Source of the DNA: Neoarius graeffei
Lineage: Eukaryota > Chordata > Actinopteri > Siluriformes > Ariidae
Assembly: GCF_027579695.1 (NCBI RefSeq)
Contig: NC_083571.1
Location: 84,829,888 to 84,893,887, forward strand
Direction of reading: 5' to 3'
Length of the DNA: 64,000 nucleotides
How positions within the stretch are numbered: position 1 is the first letter of the stretch; each line of letters starts with the position of its first letter. Shown here piece after piece: positions 55,401-64,000 of the stretch. A program made the translations under genes and the position numbers. The notes beneath the pieces are model-generated. The model saw only the letters and a list, made by a program, of their open reading frames with translations, searched no databases and had not been told where the DNA came from.

Positions 55401-57413
55401 TCGGAATCGAACCCGGGTCCCCGGATTTATGGTATGGCGCCTTATCCACCCGAGCCACGAACCCCCATGATATATCCATCTTCATTTTGCTCCTTCTTCA
55501 ACCATTTTTTTTAAACCTCCTACTGATAATTATCGTGCTGTCTCTTCTACCATCTTTTTCACATTAAAACCTTTTTTGTGTTGTTCGCCTCATGAGGAGA
55601 CATGCTCAGTGGTAGACCAACGTTGGACACAAACATCAGTCTCTCTGTGGTTTTATTTAATGCCATAAGGAAGTAATGATGAGTAAATAGTAATTTGGAG
55701 ACGAATACAAGAAAATGAGTTAAGTAATGCAAGGACAAAAACATGACAAAGAGCAAGGGATGAAGAAGAGGTCACGTGGGTAAAAAACAATCAGAATGCA
55801 GACATGGACTGGTAATCGTTACCGGTGATCTGCTGGGAGGAAAAGAGTGCGCACGTGTGTGTGAGAGGTCAGGTTGTTTTATAACAGTCTAACAGAAAAA
55901 AATTTGAACATAAACAAGAGGCATTAATCTTCATAATGTCTTTCCACACAAGGAGGCAGGAGAATGCAGTGATGAGGTGCTTCAACAATACACAGACATT
56001 TTGTTTATCGAATGGAAAACTACACATCTAGTGATGTTAGAGGTTTAATCCAATTTAACATTTGTCCCATTTGGTCCCCATTGTTTCATTATTCGTTTCT
56101 CTCTCTTCTGAAGAGTAAGGGCCTTTGCATGCTCTTGCGACAAGGCTTTCGCACATAGCTTTTCGCAGACAGTTGTAATTTATCGTTGAGCGGGGAGTAA
56201 TAGGCGTGCGCGATGTTATTCACCGCCACAACGCAAGGGGGCGCGAAGTCGCTAGGAGTAGTTGGTGGGTGTGGTTAGTGGAGTGTTTATCCTCCGGTTA
56301 CTTATAATGACTAGAACTGGAGTCGTATAGATGTACGTACTTCCTCACTTCCTCGATCAACTGCTCTTCGTGCTGCTCCATCTTCGCTCGTGTTTTTAAA
56401 AATGGCGGTAGTGAAAACAAACCAAACCGGGAAAGTAGGGAAGAGGAAGTGCGTGTACAGCGGATGTAGAGTGGACCAATCAGAGCCCTCTTGTCTGCGA
56501 CGCTGTCTACGAGGCTTCTGCGGTGGTCACAATTTTTGGGAGGTGCGCGCAGAGCGTCTGCGAAGGAGGGGGGCTACGCAGACGCCATCTGCGACGCCAT
56601 CTGCGAGGACTGCGTTGTCAGCATAAATTGGCCTTAACACTATTAGATGTCTTATTTGTCATACAATTAATATACAATCATGCATGTATTCACACTATAT
56701 GGTCAAAAGTTTGTGGACATGTGACCATCCCACCCATATATGGTTCTTCCCCAAACAGTTTCCACAAAGTCTGAAGCACTGAATTGTCTTGAATGTCTTT
56801 ATTTACTGTTGCTTTACAATCTCCCTTCACTGGAACCAAGACCTGTTCAAGAACAAAGCGAGCTCCATGAAGACATGGTTTGACAAGGTTGGAGTGGTAG
56901 AACTCGAGTGGCTGGAGCCCTGACGTCAACACCGACTGCACCCCAGGCCTCCGCACCCGATATCAGTACCTGATCTCACTCATGATCTTATGGCTGAATG
57001 ATCATAAATCCCCAGAGATACACTCCATAACCTAGTGTAATGCCTTTCCAGAAGAGTGGAGGTTATTATAACAGCAAAGAAGGAATAAATCTGGAACGGG
57101 ATACTCAACAAGGACATATGGGTGTGATGGTCAGATATCCTCATACTTTTTCCTATAGTGTATACACACACATATGACATCCAGTTAAATCAAGTGACAG
57201 CATGTTAAACAGTTAAAAGTTGATGTGCTAAAATGCCGAGTGCATGCAGAACGCTCCAAAACGCACATTCCATATTTGGGATGCTTCACTGGAAGGTATA
57301 TTTAGATTAAACATTCCCACAATACCCCGTAACGGGACATGTCTTACCCTCTCACTGCGTACTGAGCCAGTGACCTCATCGTCGTTCAGGTGCCGCTTGA
57401 ATTTGGGAGGCAT
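43442..57413 (-). CDS. vamp4: VAMP4 (R-SNARE, vesicle-associated membrane protein 4), complete
   Basis: Tail-anchored R-SNARE of the trans-Golgi network and endosomes; pairs with syntaxin-6/16-type partners in endosome-to-TGN traffic. Complement of join(43442-43467, 43558-43609, 44018-44097, 50666-50766, 51810-51860, 52259-52305, 57348-57413): 423 nt, 140 residues, against 141 in human. [20 protein letters not shown] opens the protein. Residues 25-26 are the di-leucine and 27-35 the acidic cluster used for TGN retrieval. The SNARE motif runs from about 56 to 113, with the zero-layer Arg77 in VIERGERL. Residues 116-135 ([18 protein letters not shown]) form the membrane anchor and the protein ends PVILRYH. 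All junctions are in phase. Introns are crowded with transposons. A 5' noncoding exon upstream was not identified with confidence. Confidence 0.95.
43558..43609 (-). CDS. vamp4: vamp4 exon, transmembrane anchor
   Basis: 52 bases, acceptor tctccttag, donor gtatgt. Encodes [17 protein letters not shown], a single hydrophobic helix. Confidence 0.88.
44018..44097 (-). CDS. vamp4: vamp4 exon, end of SNARE motif
   Basis: 80 bases, acceptor tgacttccag, donor gtgtgt. Encodes [20 protein letters not shown] and then WWRDIK, the C-terminal SNARE layers and tryptophan-rich juxtamembrane stretch. Confidence 0.92.
44110..45010. other. VAMP4 intron, nothing recognised
   Basis: Part of the 6.6-kb intron 44098-50665. 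No coding or repeat family seen before the Tc1 fragment at 45013. Confidence 0.5.
45013..45568 (+). mobile_element. Tc1-like deletion derivative
   Basis: Begins near gccacattattaggtacacc and ends ctaaagtggccagtgagtgt, ends typical of a widespread fish Tc1 family. The interior keeps a decayed N-terminal transposase ([18 protein letters not shown]-like reading in broken frames) but lacks the catalytic half. Confidence 0.7.
45654..47245 (+). mobile_element. Nearly intact Tc1-like transposon
   Basis: 1592 bp, ends CAACCCTGATTCCAAAAAAG and its near complement, TA on both sides (45652-45653, 47246-47247). Inverted terminal repeats are about 200 bases long. It carries a single long transposase frame. 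It lies in the VAMP4 intron on the strand opposite to the gene. Confidence 0.93.
46008..47027 (+). pseudogene. Tc1 transposase (DD34E), one in-frame TAG
   Basis: Start at [20 protein letters not shown]; an in-frame Met 54 bases upstream is also open. HTH pair: [20 protein letters not shown] and [19 protein letters not shown], with a basic GRKT between. Catalytic residues: LRSDES (first Asp), [13 protein letters not shown] (second Asp), [11 protein letters not shown] (Glu), with 34 residues between the last two. The only coding lesion seen is TAG at 46443-46445, where related proteins have Trp (AKWKTVL). The rest of the frame, to the stop after GDVSQW, is open. By family it would move the element at TA sites. 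Confidence 0.88.
47250..47580. other. VAMP4 intron, nothing recognised
   Basis: No coding or known repeat seen between the Tc1 element and the next SINE. Confidence 0.5.
47593..47998 (+). mobile_element. tRNA-derived SINE, copy 9, with inverted tail
   Basis: Head begins agagcggcacagtggttaac with a deletion in box A. Target duplication gcctaagcc (47584-47592, 47999-48007). After the usual gataaagcgg the tail is replaced by an inverted duplication (see the hairpin entry). Confidence 0.9.
47930..48007. repeat. Palindromic hairpin at SINE 3' end
   Basis: ggcttaggcatccatccctc on the left pairs with the complement on the right (ggatggatgcctaagcc); the centre is catccataactgcttatcct facing ataagcagttatggatg. 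The stem includes the target duplication itself. Confidence 0.85.
48008..49360. other. VAMP4 intron, nothing recognised
   Basis: Several short open frames, none with a recognisable domain; no repeat family identified. Confidence 0.5.
49365..49612 (+). mobile_element. SINE with the same head but a different 3' body
   Basis: The tRNA-like head and first ~170 bases match the other copies. After agacatgcagattaggt the sequence switches to aaaatacccagccactgtgc and cttagtgctggtcccaagcc, an ending seen in another fish SINE type. No target duplication was defined. Confidence 0.75.
49769..50134 (-). mobile_element. tRNA-derived SINE, copy 11
   Basis: Reverse orientation, full length, target duplication gaaataaggaact (49756-49768, 50135-50147). 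Confidence 0.95.
50148..50650. other. VAMP4 intron, homopolymer runs only
   Basis: A poly-G run near 50418-50439 and poly-A near 50488-50500; no coding recognised. Confidence 0.5.
50666..50766 (-). CDS. vamp4: vamp4 exon, SNARE core with zero-layer Arg
   Basis: 101 bases, acceptor ttgtgcatcag, donor gtgaga. Encodes [20 protein letters not shown] then [13 protein letters not shown]. The Arg of IERG is the R-SNARE zero layer. Confidence 0.96.
50770..51800. other. VAMP4 intron, nothing recognised
   Basis: About 1 kb with no recognised repeat or coding between two VAMP4 exons. Confidence 0.5.
51810..51860 (-). CDS. vamp4: vamp4 exon
   Basis: 51 bases, acceptor gggcttacag, donor gtaagt. Encodes [16 protein letters not shown] (human RGPSGPRFGPRNDKIK). 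Confidence 0.94.
52259..52305 (-). CDS. vamp4: vamp4 exon, di-leucine and acidic cluster
   Basis: 47 bases, acceptor ctctttcaaaag, donor gtgagt. Encodes [15 protein letters not shown], the sorting signal of VAMP4. Confidence 0.95.
52387..53954 (-). mobile_element. Decayed Tc1-like element related to the 45.7-kb copy
   Basis: Ends CAACCCCAATTCCAAAAAAG and complement, TA flanks. The transposase lies on the - strand and is broken by many stops; readable shards include the complement of tctggactgcaggcaggcca (PACSPDL region) and of gaatcttttaatgatattat (HTH). The ends resemble those of 45654-47245 (caaccccaattcc versus caaccctgattcc). Confidence 0.85.
53995..54530 (+). mobile_element. Tc1-like remnant with foldback structure
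   Basis: 54059-54155 encodes an N-terminal transposase shard ([14 protein letters not shown], then [14 protein letters not shown]). The first part recurs inverted at about 54408-54512 (caatttggcccttgtcaaag to caactttgagaactgactgc). The left flank cactgatcagtcatgatcac resembles a known fish Tc1 terminus. No catalytic domain. Confidence 0.65.
54531..55270. other. VAMP4 intron, nothing recognised
   Basis: No repeat family or coding could be supported. Confidence 0.5.
55288..55464 (-). mobile_element. Second tRNA-derived SINE family
   Basis: The complement begins gggttcgtggctcgggtgga and has box B gggttcgattcc; it ends in an A-rich tail (poly-T on the + strand at 55287-55296). An 18-base direct repeat ccatgatata-ccatctt flanks it (55271-55288, 55465-55482, one mismatch). 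Distinct in sequence from the 12 copies of the main SINE. Confidence 0.88.
55483..56117. other. VAMP4 intron, nothing recognised
   Basis: No coding or repeat family identified. Confidence 0.5.
56118..56635. mobile_element. Harbinger-like MITE (tentative)
   Basis: Inverted ends taagggcctttgcatgctct and, on the complement, taaggccaatttatgctgac, with TAA/TTA at the borders. The GC-rich interior contains a short ORF at 56402 ([20 protein letters not shown]) and repeated ctgcgacgccat phrases. Confidence 0.5.
56694..57165. mobile_element. Tc1-like MITE or remnant
   Basis: Ends actatatggtcaaaagtttg and, near 57140, atactttttcctatagtgta are roughly inverted and TA-bounded. The interior resembles decayed Tc1 3' transposase sequence but has no usable frame. 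Confidence 0.55.
57348..57413 (-). CDS. vamp4: vamp4 first coding exon
   Basis: 22 codons, [20 protein letters not shown] then ER, donor gtaaga. The exon probably begins near 57449 after a tcctgcaag acceptor, giving about 36 bases of 5' UTR in the same exon. Confidence 0.95.
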
Positions 57414-57449
57414 GCTGGCGTCAGTCTGCTCCTCCCTCTCTGGCTCCCT

Positions 57450-58190
57450 CTTGCAGGACCACAAAAGAAAAATAATCATCAAATCAATCATCCACTCTAA
57501 CCTACAGCATCAAAAAGCACTTAATAAACACAACTAAGTGCATCCCCCATAATGCAGCATGTCCCTACATAACCTATAGAGTGAATAAAAGCTGGCAGAG
57601 ATGACAGATATGTTAAGAGGAGTAGATGAATAACGGTTTAGAAATAGAGCCTGATGTACCAAGGAGAATGTTTTAAATGAGAGGATCCAAAAATACATGT
57701 TATTTACAAAAGATGTGCTTGGTGGCAATTATAAAGGCAACGGGTTGAAATATACAGTAAGCTATTAGAGAATACTTATAAACACACTAAAGCGCATCTT
57801 CATATTGTCCCTATGAGTATATAAACCTACTAGCATTGTAACACATTATATAACAAAATATTAATCTCATTACACATCCTAACTATTTTTACCAGATAAT
57901 TGTCACCTTTCTAGAAATAAATGCTTGAAGGAAAGCTAAAATATCTGCTAAAAGAACAATTTCAAGCTTGAAATGAGTAAAAAAAACAAACAGATGATAA
58001 TTAGGATTAATTTTATATTTGTTTTACAGTAATCCTGTCGTTAAAATTACTGCTTACATTTCCTGAAATTTAAAATAATTGCTCAGATCTTTTTAAAACA
58101 TTTTTTGCAGGTAAAGATCCACAGTAGCATGCCAGAGCCTTATCAATACACTGTATGTCCACAATGCTTTAAATCTCACCACAGACCTTC
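57450..58190. other. Sequence upstream of the VAMP4 start exon, nothing recognised
   Basis: Probably the intron separating a 5' noncoding exon; AT-rich, no coding seen. Confidence 0.45.
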
Positions 58191-58345
58191 ACAGAAGACA
58201 AGCATCTAATGATATATAAAACCGCGATATAAATTTATGACAATTCGAATAGAGCAGGAATGAGCGAGACTTCGGCCTCGACGGAAGTAACGCAGCTCTA
58301 ATGCTGTGAAAACACACAGAAAAGAGATCGGATATGGTAAAGAGC

Positions 58346-58438
58346 TGTTGTGCGATTGACTGTACAAATAGATTTAACAAGAAATCAGAGCTCTCTTTTT
58401 AGACTGCTGAAAGCTAAAGAAAAGAGAAGTAGATGGAG
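58346..58438 (+). pseudogene. THAP-domain N-terminal exon remnant
   Basis: Opens MVKSCCAIDCTNRFNKKSEL, a typical THAP start with the first Cys pair. A one-base insertion in the T-run near 58400 shifts the frame, after which RLLKAKEKRSRW leads to a gtaatt donor. The second zinc pair is not seen. Confidence 0.5.
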
Positions 58439-58799
58439 GTAATTGTTTTATGTTTAAGCCTGACTTCAACCTTCAAATGTTTATTAAGAAAAAGGCTTTA
58501 ATTTGTAATAAAAAGGAATATTTTAGGTAATACGCTTTTATATTTTACTCCAACCTTTACAAAATGTTTGTAAATAATTCTTGTTGGTTATTAAGAAAAT
58601 GAAACAAAAGTTTTTTTTTTTTAAATGTTAGAAAAGGAATATTTAATAAGTTGATAAAGAATAGCAAAATAAAATGTTGCAATTTTTTTGTAATAAGATT
58701 TTCTTCATTTAATTTTTTTTCAAAAATATCATGGGAAAATCAAATCATGAACCCAATAAATACTGTGACTCGAATCGAATTATGAATTAGGTGAATTGT

Positions 58800-59525
58800 T
58801 ACATGCCTAATGGAAGAACCATAAATTATACAGGTTCAATCCCATATTTGGGACCTATAACAAGGGATGTACTAATGCAATCCTGACATGTTGACTGACA
58901 ATAAGTCCTACATATGAACAGGATACGAATCATCTAAAAGACTATCAGTATGGGATCAGACGTTACTCAGAGTGTTGGGGAAAGTGGGATTTATTCTTTC
59001 CTACTTGTAGAAGTTTCTTTGTCTGCTTTTACTAGTCCATGTTAACTATCATTTCAATGCAAATCATTATTGGCACACAAAAGGAAATGGCCAAGCTCAA
59101 GATCCGCTGGCCTGTTTTCTGTAAAACATCTAAAAGCTGCCAAGACGCTGCCATCGATTCAGCAACACTGTCTCTTCTACTAAACTGTCGAATACAGACT
59201 ATGAATTTCTCACTATTTAATATCACTTGGGGCAATGAGACATGCTTGTAGAGGTGATGTAAATTTTCAAACATCATTTTGCAGAAAATCTTTCCCAGTG
59301 AAAACCAATTTTATATGCATTTCCACCCCTTCAACCCAGATTCAGTATGTAGGTCTGGTACCATTGAATCCACTGTCTTCTCTTTGAGATTACTTTCGGC
59401 TTGTTGCGTTGGAAAAAACGGACGGAAAATAGACTCTCTTCTGGCCCACGTGCAGGGTGAATGATCCAGAAATCAGGAGAAGAGGGAAAAACTGGGAATG
59501 CAAAATCAAAAGTAGGGAAATAAGC

Positions 59526-59556
<31 letters not shown>

Positions 59557-59940
59557 GAGAGAGAAGGAATTCAGGAAGAGCACTTAAGTACGAATGAAAG
59601 AGAAAGACGCAGGAAGAAATCCACTACGACCATAGGCATACATGTAATATACATCAATTTCCAATAGTACTAATAAAAGATTGGGAAGAAACTATGACTC
59701 AATGGAAAAATGAATAAAACATGAAATGGACATGTTGATAGTTGAGACAACGAGATATGACGATGGGGACTCCTCTAGATCCCTCTAAGACCTTAAGAAA
59801 TCCAGTACTATCAAAAGACCATGGTTATGATCCAGGATATGACTGATGTGATTTATTCTGAAGAGGATGTCCAGAAAAACAGCGATGAGAAAAAGACAAA
59901 AAAAAAAAGTTAAAATGATGATGAAGCTTTACAACACAGT
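58800..59940. other. Noncoding, with (GA)n run
   Basis: A (GA)n microsatellite at about 59527-59563. Otherwise nothing could be assigned. Confidence 0.5.
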
Positions 59941-60225
59941 GTAGCTGGTCTGTAGTACTCGAGTCCGATCTTGGAGTCGAGATGTTTTTTGGATTGGACT
60001 CGTTGGTATTTCCATTCAGACTTGGCTATTGGTCTTACTAGATATTCTAGTTAGTTGGTCTCGACCGAGTCCGGCTGCCTTTTAAAACGTGTTTTTCTTA
60101 AGTACCTCATTCTTCCAAAAAAAAAAAAAAGATCTATCAAGAGAGCTTTTTAAGACGCAAGTGATCTCAAAGATAGTTTTCTTTTTTCTGTCTATGTACT
60201 GACTCTCATTTGTACTTGATCTTGA

Positions 60226-61707
60226 CCTGGTCTTGAATCTCTTTGGACTCGCTCTCAACTAGTCCTGGTCTTGAATCTCTTTGGACTCGCTCTCAACTAG
60301 TCCTGGTCTTGAATCTCTTTGGACTCGCTCTCAACTAGTCCTGGTCTTGAATCTCTTTGGACTCGCTCTCAACTAGTCCTGGTCTTGAATCTCTTTGGAC
60401 TCGCTCTCAACTAGTCCTGGTCTTGAATCTCTTTGGACTCGCTCTCAACTAGTCCTGGTCTTGAATCTCTTTGGACTCGCTCTCAGCTAGTCCTGGTCTT
60501 GAATCTCTTTGGACTCGCTCTCAGCTAGTCCTGGTCTTGAATCTCTTTGGACTCTGTCTCAACTAGTCCTGGTCTTGAATCTCTTTGGACTCGCTCTCAA
60601 CTAGTCCTGGTCTTGAATCTCTTTGGACTCGCTCTCAACTAGTCCTGGTCTTGAATCTTTCTGGACTTGGTCTCAACTAGTCCTGGTCTTGAATCTTTCT
60701 GGACTCAGTCTCAACTAGTCCTGGTCTTGAATCTCTTTGGACTCGGTCTCAGCTAGTCCTGGTCTTGAATCTCTTTGGACTCGGTCTCAGCTAGTCCTGG
60801 TCTTGAATCTCTTTGGACTCGGTCTCAGCTAGTCCTGGTCTTGAATCTCTTTGGACTCTGTCTCAACTAGTCCTGGTCTTGAATCTCTTTGGACTCGCTC
60901 TCAACTAGTCCTGGTCTTGAATCTTTCTGGACTCTGTCTCAACTAGTCCTGGTCTTGAATCTTTCTGGACTCGGTCTCAACTAGTCCTGGTCTTGAATCT
61001 CTTTGGACTCGCTCTCAACTAGTCCTGGTCTTGAATCTCTTTGGACTCGCTCTCAACTAGTCCTGGTCTTGAATCTCTTTGGACTCGCTCTCAACTAGTC
61101 CTGGTCTTGAATCTCTTTGGACTCGCTCTCAACTAGTCCTGGTCTTGAATCTCTTTGGACTCTGTCTCAACTAGTCCTGGTCTTGAATCTTTCTGGACTC
61201 GGTCTCAACTAGTCCTGGTCTTGAATCTTTCTGGACTCGGTCTCAACTAGTCCTGGTCTTGAATCTCTTTGGACTCGCTCTCAATTAGTCCTGGTCTTGA
61301 ATCTCTTTGGACTCGCTCTCAACTAGTCCTGGTCTTGAATCTCTTTGGACTCGCTCTCAACTAGTCCTGGTCTTGAATCTCTTTGGACTCTGTCTCAACT
61401 AGTCCTGGTCTTGAATCTTTCTGGACTCGGTCTCAACTAGTCCTGGTCTTGAATCTTTCTGGACTCGGTCTCAACTAGTCCTGGTCTTGAATCTCTTTGG
61501 ACTCGCTCTCAACTAGTCCTGGTCTTGAATCTCTTTGGACTCGCTCTCAACTAGTCCTGGTCTTGAATCTCTTTGGACTCTGTCTCAACTAGTCCTGGTC
61601 TTGAATCTTTCTGGACTCGGTCTCAACTAGTCCTGGTCTTGAATCTTTCTGGACTCGGTCTCAACTAGTCCTGGTCTTGAATCTCTTTGGACTCGCTCTC
61701 AACTGGT
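60226..61707. repeat. 38-bp minisatellite, 39 units, higher-order organised
   Basis: The unit is 38 bases, made of cctggtcttgaatct, a ctttggact or ttctggact variant, and a cgctctcaactag-type end. I count 39 units. Variant units form the series AAAABCC, AAABCC, AABCC from about 60990 to 61690, where A ends cgctctca, B tgtctca and C has ttctggactcggtctca. Flanking 59950-60090 carries related ctcgagtccgatc-type sequence. Confidence 0.95.
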
Positions 61708-61719
61708 CTTGACTACACC

Positions 61720-62880
61720 TGTAGAGGTGTAGTCATAAACATGGTTTTGGGTATAAAATGTGTCAAACGAGCATGTTCTTTTTGACACAGAAGTGTGTGT
61801 GCGTTTTGTTTTTTAAACTTAATAGGACTTTTAAAAAAAAGTGTACAAATCTGCCAGAGCTTTCACCAGTTGTATCACTTCTTTTTAAAACACAACCTCT
61901 TCTTGATATAATAGTGAATCAGGACAGTAAAGCTAGTTAGTCACCAGCTATCCCTGAACTAAAACAAACAAACAATGTAGCCGGTGTGGGTTAGCCGAGT
62001 TAACCATCTTACCCTGGCTATATTTTTATAATACCACCGTTTATGGTTTACAAAAAAAAAAAGGTTTCAGAAGAAACATGAGCTACATACAAACTAATTT
62101 TTGATTTGTGTCAAATCCTGGTCGAGCTAAATGACGCCGTTAGCTACTTAGCTAGCTAGCTACATGTCAAAACACAGGCTGTACCTGAAGCAGCATACTA
62201 GAGTACTACATAGTGTATGAAAATAGCACTGAACCAAATGTAGCATACTGTACTATTTAGCACGCTAGTGCGTGAGTATGCTGCTCTGTATTACAGCCTG
62301 ACACTACAATGACATGGTTGGCTATTGTTACAGTCTTTCACAGCCACAAAGAAACAATGTCATGTCATAACAAATAAAGCAGAGGGAAAAAATATGAGAA
62401 AACCGAAACAGATGGAAAAAAAAAAAAAAACACGTGAATGAAAAGCCAAGCCGCTAATAGTAATACAGATCTGTCTGTGTGTCTCAGTAACACACAGGCC
62501 TCTGTGAATAAACAGCATCAGAGCCGTGATATCAGTATCTACCTGTAGTTTGTTGTCCTTCTGGGTTGAATATTCAGTTTACAGCACGATTACAAAGAAA
62601 CACTACGGTGAAAGAGCTGATTTTCTGCCGAGGTGTAAGCAGGAAGGAGCAGCAGTGCACTCAGTCGCCTGTCATATGACCAGGAAATGAAAAAACACAC
62701 TATGACCTCAAAGCATGAAGCAGGTCCTCATATCTTTACAGAGTGAACACTGTTTTACATTTTATCACAGAAGATTAGAGACAAGCTTCTCCAAATTGGC
62801 TCCTTAGCTGTATTATTAGGAGAATAATATTCACTACTGAATGATATGAGGATAGTACAGATCACTACTAATCACTAGAT
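61720..62880. other. Possible VAMP4 5' region, nothing firm
   Basis: No coding. A gtagat donor-like site on the - strand at 62543-62538 could end a noncoding first exon, but there is no independent support. Confidence 0.3.
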
Positions 62881-62882
62881 GT

Positions 62883-62921
<39 letters not shown>
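62883..62921 (+). repeat. (TC)n microsatellite
   Basis: About 18 TC units directly abutting a SINE head. Confidence 0.9.
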
Positions 62922-62923
<2 letters not shown>

Positions 62924-63150
62924 CACGGTGGTGTAGTGGTTAGCGCTGTTGCTTCACAGCAAGAAGGTTCTGGGTTCGAGCCCAGCAGCCTTTCTGTGTG
63001 GAGTTTGCATGTTCTCCCCGTGTCTGCGTGGGTTTCCTCCGGGTGCTCCGGTTTCCCCCAAAGACATGCAGGTTAGGCTAATTGGTGGCTCTAAATTGAC
63101 CGTAGGTGTGAATGGTTGTTTTCTCTATGTGTCAGCCACGGGCGATTGCT
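62921..63150 (+). mobile_element. tRNA-derived SINE, copy 12, interrupted
   Basis: Head tggcacggtggtgtagtgg through gtgtcagccacgggcgattg. The end differs from other copies and is cut by a DNA transposon at 63154; the flank resumes at 63817 (agacaacgagggaggctcag). Confidence 0.85.
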
Positions 63151-63153
63151 CTA

Positions 63154-63813
63154 GGGTGGTGTTTACATTAGACCATATCCGTATCGTTTTCGTTGCGGAT
63201 GCACTGTCCGTGCACATTAAAACGCCGGGAAACGACTCCACAGGCGGAACAGTTTGAATCCGCCAGGGCCCACGTATTCAACCCAGTACGTATCTGATCC
63301 GGTGCTGTGTAAACACTGAGGAACGAGGATACGCAGTGCTGAGCTCTAGCTGACGTCGTCATTGGATAACGTCACTGTGACATCCACCTTCCTGATTCGC
63401 TGGCGTTGGTCATGCCACGTTGGTCATGTGACGCGTCCAAAAAATGGCCCAGTATGTCCCCATATTTCGTTTGGACACTTTCCCAGTCCACACCCTGAGC
63501 CGACACCGTTGTTTTATAATCCAATGTTACATTTAGTAACAATTGGACCTCATCGTCCGTCCATGAAAAAATGGTCTTTAGGCTTGCCATCCTTCCACTT
63601 GCAAGTGGTGAGTGACTTGCGCATGCCTGATATGCACTGGGATCATGTGACGTGACGTCTAATTAGTCATGTGATTAGCGTATCCGTGTATTGGCGTTGC
63701 TGTGTGCACGGGGAATGGTTTTGTTGCGGGCACAGAAATTTTGTGTGTGTACGCGAATCTTTTTAAAAACGTTAATCTGATGATCCGCTGATTCGAAATA
63801 ATGTAAACAGGGC
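63154..63813. mobile_element. Non-autonomous DNA transposon with SANT-like ORF
   Basis: Ends ggtgtttacatta and, on the complement, ctgtttacatta, with CTA on both sides (63151-63153, 63814-63816). A - strand ORF lies at 63590-63372. The 3-base target duplication suggests a PIF/Harbinger-like element; tentative. Confidence 0.65.
63372..63590 (-). pseudogene. Myb/SANT-like domain fragment
   Basis: 72 residues opening MASLKTIFSWTDDEVQLLLN and continuing DYKTTVSAQGVDWESVQTKY. The W-T-x-x-E-x-x-x-L-L start and WESVQ-x-KY helix fit SANT/trihelix-like domains of fish transposon proteins. It stops soon after and lacks the rest of the protein. Confidence 0.5.
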
Positions 63814-64000
63814 CTAAGACAACGAGGGAGGCTCAGCCTCCTCTAAAAATAACGAACATCGTGTAGGATGAATTGCACTAGGCTTATGTTATAGCCGACC
63901 TTATAACATTGCTATTTCAGATCCAGAATCATAGAAATATATGTGCTCAACCCAACTACAGTGCGAAATCATTCCGTTATAACTTTCCCCAGTTCGCCTA

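Noticed and set aside
60226-61707. CRISPR-like array of direct repeats
   Set aside because: Units are contiguous with no unique spacers, in a vertebrate genome; it is a minisatellite.
62538-62640. VAMP4 5' noncoding exon
   Set aside because: Only a donor-like gtagat on the minus strand supports it; no promoter motif or conserved sequence could be confirmed, so it is not listed as an exon.

Overview
The window is vertebrate nuclear DNA, almost certainly from a teleost fish. Genes are split by GT-AG introns. Tc1/mariner, hAT and PIF/Harbinger relics, palindromic MITEs and a tRNA-derived SINE fill most intronic and intergenic space. The SINE and Tc1 types suggest an otophysan, perhaps a catfish; that is an inference from repeat style, not a species identification.

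Three conserved genes are present in the order known from the PRRC2C-MYOC-VAMP4 block of human chromosome 1q24. (1) PRRC2C, + strand, bases 708-12873: the last 16 coding exons (878 codons plus stop), every junction phase-compatible; the 5' part lies outside the window. Its 3' UTR probably runs to about 14430. (2) Myocilin (MYOC), - strand, 24452-15369: a complete three-exon coding region of 449 residues, with signal peptide, coiled coil and olfactomedin domain. Its 3' end converges on that of PRRC2C. (3) VAMP4, - strand, 57413-43442: seven coding exons giving a complete 140-residue R-SNARE, including a tiny last exon behind a 90-base intron.

Mobile DNA by region. PRRC2C introns (1-12.6 kb) hold a foldback element, a LINE fragment, two TTAA-flanked palindromic MITEs, and a 1.3-kb TTAA-flanked element with a THAP-domain ORF on one strand and an acidic, P2X7-like ORF on the other. 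MYOC intron 1 and the space upstream (16.7-31 kb) hold a foldback Tc1 element, SINEs, a mariner-like relic and an L2-type LINE end. Bases 31.4-41.1 kb are a nested stack of transposons at least seven insertions deep. VAMP4 introns hold a nearly intact Tc1 transposase with one stop codon, its decayed relative, more SINEs and MITEs. At 60.2-61.7 kb a 38-bp minisatellite of 39 units shows higher-order structure.

The three genes are not an operon and work separately: PRRC2C is a cytoplasmic RNA/stress-granule protein, MYOC is secreted, and VAMP4 is a trans-Golgi/endosome SNARE. No functional RNA gene, CRISPR array or bacterial feature was seen.
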